In this document: positions 48,601 to 58,400 of the stretch, one piece after another
How positions within the stretch are numbered: the first letter of the stretch is position 1
Layout: each line of letters starts with the position of its first letter
Notes under the pieces: generated by a model
The model's database searches: none
What the model was told of the DNA's origin: nothing
Seen by the model: the letters and a program-made list of their open reading frames with translations, nothing else
Source: Tubulanus polymorphus
Lineage: Eukaryota; Nemertea; Palaeonemertea; Tubulaniformes; Tubulanidae
NCBI RefSeq assembly: GCF_964204645.1
Contig: NC_134032.1
Span: 15,368,275 to 15,432,274, forward strand
DNA length: 64,000 nucleotides
Direction of reading: 5' to 3'
Translations under genes and position numbers: made by a program

Positions 48601-50892
48601 ATATAGTGGTTGCTCATCACCGCGGTACATCCATTTTTTATAACAATTGAATGTATAAGTGACCTCGGTTCCGTTCACTATTCGCATCAATTCAACCTAT
48701 CGGAAAAGGGGAAATATATAACAGGTTATGAATAAGCTAAAAGCTGGCGTCTCTTCAAATCTAATCAATTGCAATATTAAAAGAATATTTTGTTTCAAAT
48801 TCCACATTCAGGGCTGCAGTTACTCAAAGGTTGGTTGAACCGGCGGATGAATACCATAGTAACAATGAACTTTTAATCGTTACTATGTCATCAGGGAAGT
48901 GTAATGACTAATTACACTTCCCAGCTCAAACGTACTTTTGAGCTGGTGCCCCTGGGCATTAGGAAATTAAACCGGGTCGGTTACTGATGAAATCAAGTTT
49001 ATCGACTGTGGTTTCTCTAACCAACTTTTAAGCAACTACATGTGAATGTGGTTTTTGAGACAATATAAGATAAGGTACATAGCTGTAGTTACTAAATGGT
49101 AGATTTAAGTTACATAGTTAATTAAACTACTTTAACCAACTTCTGAGCAACTGCAGCGCCCCTGCTACTGAAAGTTTATATCGCGGCCGTAGCGTTTGTG
49201 GCTCATTTCTCTTCCAATTTACTGGCGCATAAATACCATCTTTACAATGAACTTTTAATTGTCACTGTGTCAACTATCCACTGGTTAACTCTAACCAACC
49301 TTTGAGCAACTGCAGCGCCCCCTGATTTATATCTATGGTTTCTCTTAATCTTCACTGGTCCGCGCATGGGTATTATACATACATCTTATACTTATTACGT
49401 AAAATAGAAATCTTGATATAATCTTATTATTATATCTCAGCAACGTTGTATTCTATTCACCACCGTCCAGGCTCGTAACGATCTGAGGAAATGTTTACAA
49501 ATATTTGCCATTAAAACACTGTTCGTTGTTTAATAATGAATGAATAATAATAGGGTTTTCTGCCGATTGATCAGAAAACCCTAATTAACATATCTATGAT
49601 ATAGGCTTTTGAATAGATAAGGAAGAATTAGTAGAAGCGCCCTACCTTTTTCGGTGCCCAGGCTTTATCAAAAATAGAGTTGTAAGATAAGACTTTTATT
49701 ACGACCCGCTCAGGATTTAGTATGTTCGTGTTGCTTATTAACCCCGTGTTATATTTGTTCCTTTTGAATGTGACATGACTCTTGAAACGAAATGGTTCAG
49801 AGTAAATCGTTCTGTCTTCTTTATTTCTGCCGTATATCTTTATAGAAACACTGCCAGTAAAACTGGCAAAATTCCAGTCTCCAGTGTACACATCCAGTGT
49901 CCAGTTTACTGAAAGAAAATCAGTTGTACGCATAAATTACAGTTAGTTATAAGGAAAATCAATAAACAACCAGTTCACTGAAAAATAATCATTTATGTAA
50001 GCACAATTACGGCTAGTTATTTCATTAGGAAAATCAATTAACAATCAACCTATTGTTGTTGAATTGAAAAAGTTAGGCCACGTAAAGAATACCCTTGTTT
50101 CTCATCAGCCTTTTTGGAAAAGTGATGGGGGCAGGATTTTATTTTTAGCTCCCTTTAATTAAATAGTAGATCGAGATAAAAAGCCTGATTCTGTTTCTGA
50201 ATTTCTCGATTTGATTTCTGAAAACATCGATATCCATTTCATACTGCATTAATTGAAGTATTCAATTAAGACCTTTCGCTAATTCTTCAATACAGTAAAT
50301 AATGGATTAAAAATCAATGTTTCATGTCAACTGCCGATTCTTTCTGGTACTAATGAGACCTGTATCGGGTTCTAAAACTGACTGAGCTAGGCCAACCGTT
50401 CACCAGGAACCTTAGTCTCTGAGTGGGTGGATTCGTTACTAGGATCGTAGAGTGACGGAGATCACGGTAGATACAACCACTTCCGGGACTGACTGAACTA
50501 AAGGGGTTCATCAAGAACCTCAGTGTCTGATGTACCAGAGTTGGGTTCACTAGGATCGTAGAGTGACGGAGATCAGTGTGGAGACAAACACTTCCAGGAC
50601 TGGGTGAACTGAAGGGGTTCATCAAGAACCTCAGTGTCTGATGTACCAGAGTTGGGTTCACTAGGATCGTAGAGTGACGGAGATCAGCGTAGATACAACT
50701 ACTTCCGGGACTGAGTGAACGCTCGGAAACTGTGCTGGACCTATATCAAATCAACATTGACACCAGTGACTAATTTCAAAAACGTTTGTCTCTCGGTCTC
50801 ATAACTCGTCACAAACACTTACCGGGTTCACTTCGACAAGCTGAAACACATACGAGCCAAATCAGCAGGCCCGCGTAAACCTTCCTATCCAT
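45626..50892 (-). CDS. Single-pass PLAT-domain membrane protein with tyrosine-repeat tail
   Basis: Eight exons join in phase: 50,892-50,823; 49,908-49,646; 48,696-48,579; 48,408-48,349 (or from 48,414); 48,182-48,126; 47,266-47,102; 46,513-46,029; 45,799-45,626; total 463 residues (465 with the alternative acceptor). Exon 1 is a signal peptide (MDRKVYAGLLIWLVCVSAC). Exons 2-3 form one PLAT/LH2 beta-sandwich: VNWTLDVYTGDWNFASFTGS, SIKIYGRN, then DKAWAPKKVELMRI and YTFNCYKKWM at its end. A short Thr/Ser linker (exons 4-5) precedes the helix IIIPIGGVLVVLLIIIVVVC and the stop-transfer RHRRR. The ~229-residue tail has four 19-residue repeats of VFVNDIYEPSGLEPEESD type, then VYADF and DEYAEL near the C-terminus. 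Three N-glycosylation sequons (NWT, NGT, NAT) are extracellular. PLAT domains bind lipids or proteins; a receptor signalling through tail tyrosines is inference. Confidence 0.78.
46060..46330 (-). repeat. 57-bp coding repeat in receptor tail
   Basis: Four in-frame units, nearly identical at DNA level, encode V-F-V-N-(D/T)-I-Y-E-P-(S/G)-G-L-(E/D)-P plus an acidic spacer. The fourth is extended by extra SGLDPSGLEP steps. A fifth, older unit (VIYVNDVS) may precede them. Period 57 bp, 19 residues. Confidence 0.88.
46590..47060. repeat. Dispersed CACCTAGCGG motif cluster in intron
   Basis: Six copies of GC(G/T)CCACCTAGCGGA-like sequence, most followed by TTGCCACA(G/T)TAGGC, lie in the intron between the transmembrane exon and the long tail exon. 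Confidence 0.7.
48815..49160. mobile_element. Rearranged palindromic MITE copies in intron
   Basis: Pieces of the family (GTTGCTCAAAGGTTGGTT-like start, AACCAACTTTTAAGCAACT, AACCAACTTCTGAGCAACTG) are interrupted by other short palindromes such as GGGAAGTGTAATG..CATTACACTTCCC. Probably nested insertions between exons 2 and 3 of the PLAT gene. Confidence 0.6.
49195..49322. mobile_element. Palindromic MITE, GCGCCCC-ended copy
   Basis: The right arm is intact (ATCCACTGGTTAACTCTAAC, CAACCTTTGAGCAACTGCAG, CGCCCC), the left arm worn. It belongs to a subfamily ending GCAGCGCCCCC rather than GGCCCC, like the copies at 54.2 kb. Confidence 0.65.
50360..50720. repeat. ~123-bp tandem repeat
   Basis: Three units containing CACTAGGATCGTAGAGTGAC, GGAGATCA and TTCATCAAGAACCTCAGTGT. 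It lies in the first intron of the PLAT receptor gene, just 3' of the signal-peptide exon. Confidence 0.85.
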
Positions 50893-51759
50893 TCCTACAC
50901 AGACGACCAGTTATAATAACGTACACATAACGACCTGCAACTGATGTTTGCTTTTTCACGATATTTTACTTCCTTGTAATTCATCACACATTCAAAACAC
51001 GTTTATCAGTAAAGCCCACGCATTGTGAACGATTTCCCTGGATGAACAAACTTTTTTTTGTCCAAACGAAAGGTTTTTTGTTCGAACAATTGTTCGATTG
51101 AACAGAATCGTTTGAATTTGATCAGAATTTTCTTTTCAGAACATTAAATTTTTCGTACTGAATTATTTATAGCATTATGTACAAATATCTATACATTAAA
51201 CTACAGAAGTCCTTTATAGATAATTCAACACCTTAAGACCAGTCTAAGCTCATTCTAGTTCTATAAACAATCTAACAACTTAAGACCAGTCTAAACTCAT
51301 TTCGGTTCTATAGACAATCTAACAACTTAAGACCAGTCTAACTCATTTTGGTTTTATAACCAATCTAACAACTTAAGACCAGTTTTAAGATTTAACACTA
51401 TTTGGTACTCAAATCCCGACTAAGAAACCGTCTCAGATTCTCAGTATTGTGATGTTTTCTATTTTTACTCTCTATGTCTAACACTGATTCATCTCATTGT
51501 TACGATAAATAAGTGATGAACCGAAATTACGAGTACATGCAATCATAATTGTACGTCATAAAAACCACAATGAAAATGGGAGCCGTTTGGAATATAGAGT
51601 GATCGGGTCTGGTAGGTTATTGCCGAAAACACTCAGCGCCTTCAGGTGTAACGAATATCATTGTGATATTATTGTGATGATATCACTGGGTGTGGATTCG
51701 ATATTTCCCACGTAAACGTTTTCGAAAAAATATTCTGTAAAAAATATAAGCGATCGTTC
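50893..51759. promoter_or_regulatory. Shared intergenic region of a divergent gene pair
   Basis: The start codons of the PLAT receptor (minus) and the PAN-domain protein (plus) are 867 bp apart, so both promoters must lie here unless 5' exons are missing. It includes a short inverted 47-bp satellite array at 51,235-51,395. No clear TATA box was identified. Joint regulation is possible but not shown. Confidence 0.4.
51235..51395. repeat. 47-bp satellite, short inverted array
   Basis: About three units in the orientation opposite to the 8.64-kb array (AACAACTTAAGACCAGTCTA), between the two divergent genes. Confidence 0.88.
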
Positions 51760-54200
51760 ATGAGTGTGGGAATGTGTTTGGAGAGATGGCTGATGTTGGC
51801 TTTCTGCGTCGTTCTGTTGTTTTCGAACAGCAGTTTGCTAAGCGCAACCAGTTTCCCGATCGGTAAGAGACGACAATTTCTTTATTTTGCGAAATCATTT
51901 CTACAATTATCGACGTATGATTCTAACAGGCGATCGATTCAGGGTTACACCTCTATCCTGTTTATACCTGTATTTATTACCATTAATTATGTACTTTTTT
52001 AGAATACAGAACTGATTTTCATAGATATGTGATAGGCCTGGGAGTATTTTTTAAAATTTGTCAGTTATTACCATGGTTTCTCGTTATTACTTATGATGGT
52101 TGTCACCCGGAAAGAGGATTTACCCCTAGGGATAACTTTGATACTCAGCCTATATAACCGGTCCCAGGTTAAGGATTTACCCCTAGGGATAACTTTGATA
52201 CTCAGCCTATATAACCGGTCCCAGGTTAAGGATTTACCCCTAGGGATAACTTTGATACCCAGTCTATAAAACTCTGTCACCGTGTTGGCACCAATTAACC
52301 ATCGAATCAATTCAATTCAAATCAAATCACCAGATGAATAAAATCGACGATCATCCGTATTTCAAAATAAGACAAAAGAAATCAATTTCATTATTTTGAC
52401 AATATTCCGAAGGGGTTAAGATTTCAGATTTAACCATGCGATTCATCAACAATTCGTAAAGTCTACTGAGGACCAGTTGCTGAAAATTTGAGTTAAATTA
52501 AACCCACACAACTGTGGAACTGAGTCAAGATTTAAATTGAATCCACACAACTGTGGAACTGGAAATAGATTAGATTGAACTCATGCAACTGAGAAAACTG
52601 GATCCAGCAGAGACAAATTAAATTCACACATCTGTTGAACTGGATTCAGAAATAGATTCAAACCCATACAACTGCGGAACTGGGTTCAGAGTCAAATTTG
52701 GTTAGAGTTAACCAGTGGATAGTTGACATAGTAACAATTAAAACTTCATTGTCACTGTATTTATCTTTAACCAACTTTTCAGCAACTGCAGCCCTGAGCG
52801 TCTTTATGAATTTTTGGATACATATATTTCCAGATTGGTGCGGACCGAGGGAGCGACTTCGATGGAACGTCATTAAAGGCGTTGTTTCGACTTACACCAC
52901 ACCGCTGCACGAGAATTTAACAATACCGCAGTGTATCAAAATGTGCGCAAGTTACACCGAATTTCTGTGTCGATCTGTCGAGTACTATACAATAGCTAGA
53001 AAGTGCCGCATGCAACCAGACAGCAGGTTCACTAAACCCGGTAATTTCCGTAACTCGTCAGAATATGAAATGATCGACTGGACTTGTGAACTAGCGAAAT
53101 CGTTGGGTAGGTTTTCAAAAGCCAACCTTCGTACTCAGGATCCAGTTCCACAGTTGTGAGTTCAAAGTTGATTCCGAGTTGAAATCAATTAATTTTCGAT
53201 GAGATGGTAACTGCGATCTCATCGAAAATTAATTGATTTCAACTCGGAATCAACTTTGAACTCACACAACTGTGGAACTGGATCCTGAGTTCAGAGTTAA
53301 CTCTAACTCTCAACTGTGGAACTTGATCCTGAGTTCAGAGTTAACTCTAATTCAAAACTGTGGAACTTGATCCTGAGTTCAGGGTTAACTCTAACTCACA
53401 ACTGTGGAACTGGATCCTGAGTTCACAGTTAACTCTAACTCTCAACTGTGGAACTGGATCCTGAGTTCAGAGTTAACTCTAACTCTCAACTGTGGAACTT
53501 GATCCTGAGTTCAGAGTTAACTCTAATTCAAAACTGTGGAACTTGATCCTGAGTTCAGGGTTAACTCTAACTCACAACTGTGGAACTGGATCCTGAGTTC
53601 ACAGTTAACTCTAACTCTCAACTGTGGAACTGGATCCTGAGGTCAGAGTTAACTCTAATCATAGCTGTGAAATAGCACTGTAGAACTGGATCCAGTTTTT
53701 CAATTTGCTGAAGATTAAGCTTGCTTACTGCAATCCAAGCCCGACACAACACTTTTTTATTTTGGCAAAGTTGTCATTTTCAGAACTCGAATCAATAAGC
53801 GACGAGTGTAAATTAATTACATATATTTTTTTCAAATTTTTTGTCGCAAAGTTATATAGCGACGTGTGCATATTTCTGTGTCTAAAATTTCAAGATTCTT
53901 TTCATGAAATTATTCTTTTTCAATACCGATTTAGATTTCGCGGGCGTCGACTCGAAATTGCTCCCATCATCCGACATAGAACCGCTAGAACCGGTCGCAA
54001 CAACAACATCTGATATCAGCTGTAGCTTCAAGTGCCTCGTGAATCGAGGATGCGATCTGTTTGCTATCAAGCGACAACAACACAACGCAGTAAAATGTCG
54101 TTTATACAATACCGATCTGATCGCAGACGATCAATGGCAACACGTGACTGATGACCATGTGATCATCTTTAAGGATCAGTTTAAGATTAAATACTCGTAA
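51760..54200 (+). CDS. Secreted protein with two PAN/apple-like modules
   Basis: Three exons, 51,760-51,862, 52,834-53,106 and 53,935-54,200, join in phase 1 (ATCG|GTAAGAG; TTCCAG|ATTGG; TTGG|GTAGGT; TTTAG|ATTTC) to 213 residues. Residues 1-30 are a signal peptide (LERWLMLAFCVVLLFSNSS). Exon 2 is a cysteine module with DWC, IPQCIKMCASYTEFLCRSVE, ARKCRM and DWTCE, the pattern of PAN/apple domains. Exon 3 repeats a shorter version: ISCSFKCLVNRGCDLFAIKR and VKCRLYNTD. Each module sits on its own exon, as in domain duplication. There is no transmembrane helix, so it is predicted to be secreted. PAN domains bind proteins or sugars; the partner is unknown. Possible N-glycosylation at ENLT and RNSS. 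AATAAA overlaps the stop codon (54,200-54,205), so the 3' UTR may be very short. A second in-frame Met at residue 5 is an alternative start. Confidence 0.75.
52100..52275. repeat. 57-bp tandem repeat
   Basis: Three units, almost identical, of GGATTTACCCCTAGGGATAA / CTTTGATACTCAGCCTATAT / AACCGGTCCCAGGTTAA, in intron 1 of the PAN gene. Confidence 0.92.
52490..52690. repeat. ~45-bp CTGTGGAACTGG minisatellite
   Basis: About four worn units built on CACACAACTGTGGAACTG in intron 1 of the PAN gene. Related units are in intron 2 (53.15-53.7 kb), near 55.55-55.78 kb, near 63.2 kb and at the very start of the window. Confidence 0.8.
52697..52797. mobile_element. Palindromic MITE next to a splice acceptor
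   Basis: TTAGAGTTAACCAGTGGATA at one end and CTTTAACCAACTTTTCAGCA at the other. It ends about 37 bp before the acceptor of PAN exon 2 (52,833/52,834), so it may supply part of the branch-point region. Confidence 0.7.
53128..53288. repeat. Long near-perfect inverted repeat
   Basis: Arms of about 72 bp: the left starts CTCAGGATCCAGTTCCACAG, the right ends CTGTGGAACTGGATCCTGAG. The loop is about 10 bases (GGTAACTGCG). It begins 22 bp after the donor of PAN exon 2 and would form a strong hairpin in the pre-mRNA. Confidence 0.85.
53265..53700. repeat. 44-bp tandem repeat
   Basis: About nine to ten units of CTGTGGAACTGGATCCTGAG / TTCAGAGTTAACTCTAACTC. Blocks of several units recur (ACTTGATCC and ACTGGATCC variants in the same order), so there is a higher-order period of about four to five units. 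Confidence 0.9.
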
Positions 54201-54225
54201 ATAAACAGCTAAGAAATTGAACTTC

Positions 54226-54489
54226 CAGGGGGCGCTGCAGTTGCTGAAAAGTTGGTTGAAGATAACTGGCGCCGGATAAATGATAACTAACTGGTTAACT
54301 CTAGCAAGATAAGATAAGATAACTTTATTTGTCTCCATGACTAATAAAGAGTTAATAACAATAGTAATAATAAATTTTTAATCATACGTATATAAATTAT
54401 CACTGTTCAATTTGCTGACGAGAGTAAATTTCAAATTGTATATCGCATTTTGAGAGAAAGAAACTTTTGAGCAACAGCAGCGCCCCCTG
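54226..54489. mobile_element. Palindromic MITE with internal insertion
   Basis: It starts AGGGGGCGCTGCAGTTGCTG and ends TTTTGAGCAACAGCAGCGCC / CCCTGG. Between the arms are about 150 bp of unrelated AT-rich sequence with AGATAAGATAAGATAAC. It lies just after the PAN gene. Confidence 0.65.
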
Positions 54490-54494
54490 GATGA

Positions 54495-55440
54495 TATACA
54501 ATTTTAGGGTGGTAATGTTTATATCACTTATGTGTTAGAACCAATAACAATGAGCTACGCTTTTCTCATCAAATGTAAGATCATCAGGTGTGAAAGAGAT
54601 TATGACCAAAAACATAGAAAATTCATATAAAATTTTAAAAATCTTTTGATTTGTACACTGTGGGTTTTTTTTTAATCTTATTATCCGTTCTTCAACCCAA
54701 TCTTTGTCCCTCTCTGAGAAATTTTCTCTGCGTCGTTATGTGTTGATTGTTGTTTGTCTCGCCGTCGTATCACGCCTATTCGCCACCTTTGTTTTACAAC
54801 ATTTTTCATGTCTCCGCAGTTTTTTGACGCCTAATGACGATGTCTACTTCAACCCAGACTCAAGATAGGATATCGAGTGACAGCCAAACAGCGCCGACAC
54901 GGGCCGGCTGGCTGGTGGACCACACGATATGCTCAAAGTCACGATGAAGCAGACATCAGAAGAGCTCTTTCTTCAATCATGGAGGCAATGAAGTTGCATT
55001 GACAATTTTTCAATAAAAAAATTAAACCACCAATCAGTACAGTCGAAGACCTGTATCATCTACCCAATCGCCAAATCTCATCATTTCCCAAATTTCTTAA
55101 AACTTATCCCAAAAATTCTACATTTTTTCGCAGGCGTCAAATAATTTATTAAAGTTAATTTTCTTGTTGTTACTGTACCTACATTAATTGTTATGTGTAA
55201 AAATAAAGACATTCCAGTTTTGGTATTTTTGGTGTTTTGGTATTTGGTATTTGGTATTTGCATAGAACTCTATGGTATTTGGTATATTGGTATTCCTCCA
55301 GCTGCTAGTTGAATCGTTACTCTTTCCCTCTGTTCTGGAGTTTCCGATGTCGACCATACTTCGCGAATAGGAATCCAAAATCGCGTTGTTACAATAGAAT
55401 ATACAAACTTTAAAGATCAATATAGGTTTTATTGTTATTT
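54495..55440. other. No gene seen
   Basis: Convergent region between the PAN gene and the calmodulin-like gene. It has a short GGTATTTGGTATTT minisatellite at about 55,216-55,300. No supportable gene. Confidence 0.4.
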
Positions 55441-55444
55441 GACT

Positions 55445-58400
55445 TTATTGCAACATCAAGACACGGAACTCTATACAATACAAGTGATACGGTGTTATAT
55501 ACAAGGACGGTAACATTGAAATTTGGATCCAGTTCCACAGTTGTGCAGGTTTAATTTGATTCCGGATCCAGTTTCACGCGATATTGAACCCACACAACTG
55601 TGGAACTGGGTTCAGAGTCAAATTAAACCCACAAAACTGTGGAACTGGGTCCAGATATAGATTGAACCCACACAACTGTGGAACTGGGTTCAGAGTCAAA
55701 TTAAACCCACACAACTATGGAACCGGATTCAGATATATATTGAACCCACACAACTGGGTTCAGAGTCAAATTCAACAACAATTCAATTAATCGTTAACTG
55801 TTCTTCACAGCCGTAATCCGTCTGTCATTACCCACTGGATGACGTCATAGATTTCCCAATATACACGTCATATCCGGTATTCCCATTCTATCCTCGAGCT
55901 TTAGACTTCAACGCCACCTGGTGGCGTTTATTTGATTCAAATCGTTTTTATCAACGAATCAGTTTTCGAATTTAAATGTTACTATTCGATTGGTTGACTG
56001 TTGCCACGGTGATAGCTGCTGTCGCTCCTGTCGTCTGACGGGTTACTTGCTGCTGGGTAGATTTACTGACAGGTCGAGACAGTCCAATTTGAGAACACAT
56101 TATTTTCGTGAATTCTGTAAATATCATGAAAAATATGATACAAACGAAAATAAGTTCCTCTTATTTCATGCTCAAATTTCAACTCTTAACTAAGGCGCCT
56201 AACGCAGTGCGCGTCCGAGACCTGGTCTGCGTTGACGGAATTAATCTTATCGAATTTTACTTTCATGATAACCCCCTAGTGGGAGTGAGCCGATCCTGGA
56301 GGTACTGCAATACCAGGCCAACTCGTGGCGAAGGCGGAGCAAGCCCCTGACTCTTCACCTAGTGCCAAAAATCAGTTTAATATCGAAGCTCCCCGATGGG
56401 GAGCGTATCAGATATTAAGCTGATAAGAACAGATACTACACTTTGATCTTAGCCAATAGGCCGAGAAGCGATACCGTTCAGACTTCGCGATTTCTTATAT
56501 ACGAAAACCCGATCTCTGTGGGGCTAGGTGCCGACTTTAACGCATAAAAACTGACATTAAATATCTTTATCCGCGGTGTTTAATTTCGTAAAAATATTCG
56601 TCTTAAAATGCAAAAAATTCCCTGAAATATTTGAGGTATTTTTACCGCTTTCGAAATCAGCGAATGTATTGAAAATTGGGTTTTTAATCCTTTCGTCTAA
56701 ATTCTCTAAACGACAAATGCATAATTTGGCATTATTCAAATATTGCATTGTGTTCGAGCTATTCATAAATGCGTTATGAATGAATACAATAATCGATCGA
56801 TTGAGGCCAAACGATCACAAAGTGCGCTTTACACAGAGCGCCGCGGCAGGCGAGAGCTATTACAATGTGTGGTGTACGCACACAGTGTAACACAATGTAA
56901 CTAGTTTCTCCTCGCTGTCCATCAGATCAGCTGCTGTCTCTATCACAAAAACCCCTATTCCAATGATTGTCAATTATTATGAGGCCGAATTCTTATTTTT
57001 TTCGGGAATAGCATTCTGGTGTCGGTAGCCTCTTGTCGGCAGCCACACCTTAAGAATAATTCTCATTTTGAAAATAGAGATGACTCCATAAATCCGTATC
57101 CCTTTCGAGGGAGGAACGTGACAGAGTCTCACGATGTCATCAGGTTCGAATCCTTGCCGAGGGAGGAACGTGGCAGAGTCTCATGATGTCATCAGGTTCG
57201 AATCCCTGCCGAGGGAGGAACCTGGCAGAGTCTCACTATGTCATCAGGTTCGAATCCCTGCCGAGGGAGGAACGTGGCAGAGTCTCACGATGTCATCAGG
57301 TTCGAATCCCTGCCGAGGGAGGAATTCGCAACTGTTTTTTATACCTTTATAGTCTATTTCACCGTCACCGTTAATATCAGCTTCGTGAAGCATCGCTTCC
57401 AACTCCGTCTGAGACAAAGCTTCCCCTAAATTCGACATTATCTCTCGCAGTTCTTGCGCGCTTATTTTACCGTTGTTGTCCTGAAGAAAAAACAATGCAA
57501 TTGAATTTACGGTTTTCTGGGATAAAGACAATTTCTAAACTCATTTTTATAGACTGATATTAACTCAATTCATTTTCGATTGAGTTAACCCCCAGATTAG
57601 AAATGATACCAGCTTAAACTGGCCCCAGGGTTCTATTGTCGAGACTTTAATTACAAAACATCTCTTAAGTACTAAGACTAGGCTTAAGTTGTTATATTGG
57701 TTATAGAACCAGAATGAGCTTAAACTGGTCTTAAATGGTTAGATTGGTTATAGAACTAGAATGAGTTTAGACTGGTCTCAAGTTGTTAGATGGGTTATAC
57801 AACCAAAACGAGCTTAGACTGGTCTTAAATTGTTAGATTGGTTATAGAACTAGAATGAGTTTAGAATGGTCTTAAGTTGTTAGATTGGTTATAGAACTAG
57901 AATGAGTTTAGAATGGTCCTAAGTTGTTAGATTGGTTATAGAACTAACATGAGTTTAGACTGGTCTTAAGTTGTTAGATTGGTTATAGAACCAGAATGAG
58001 CTTAGACTGGCCTTAAGTTGTTAGATTGGTTATAGAACCAGAATGAGCTTAAACTGGTCTTAAATGGTTAGATTGGTTATAGAACTAGAATGAGTTTAGA
58101 CTGGTCTCAAGTTGTTAGATGGGTTATACAACCAAAACGAGCTTAGACTGGTCTTAAATTGTTAGATTGGTTATAGAACTAGAATGAGTTTAGAATGGTC
58201 TTAAGTTGTTAGATTGGTTATAGAACTAGAATGAGTTTAGAATGGTCCTAAGTTGTTAGATTGGTTATAGAACTAACATGAGTTTAGACTGGTCTTAAGT
58301 TGTTAGATTGGTTATAGAACCAGAATGAGCTTAGACTGGCCTTAAGTTGTTAGATTGGTTATAGAACCAGAATGAGCTTAAACTGGTCTTAAATTGTTAG

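Noticed and set aside
53705-54013. Alternative exon for the PAN gene starting near 53,782
   Set aside because: The acceptor TTTTCAG is good, but that frame is AT-rich, lacks the cysteine pattern and does not reach the conserved C-terminal module in frame.
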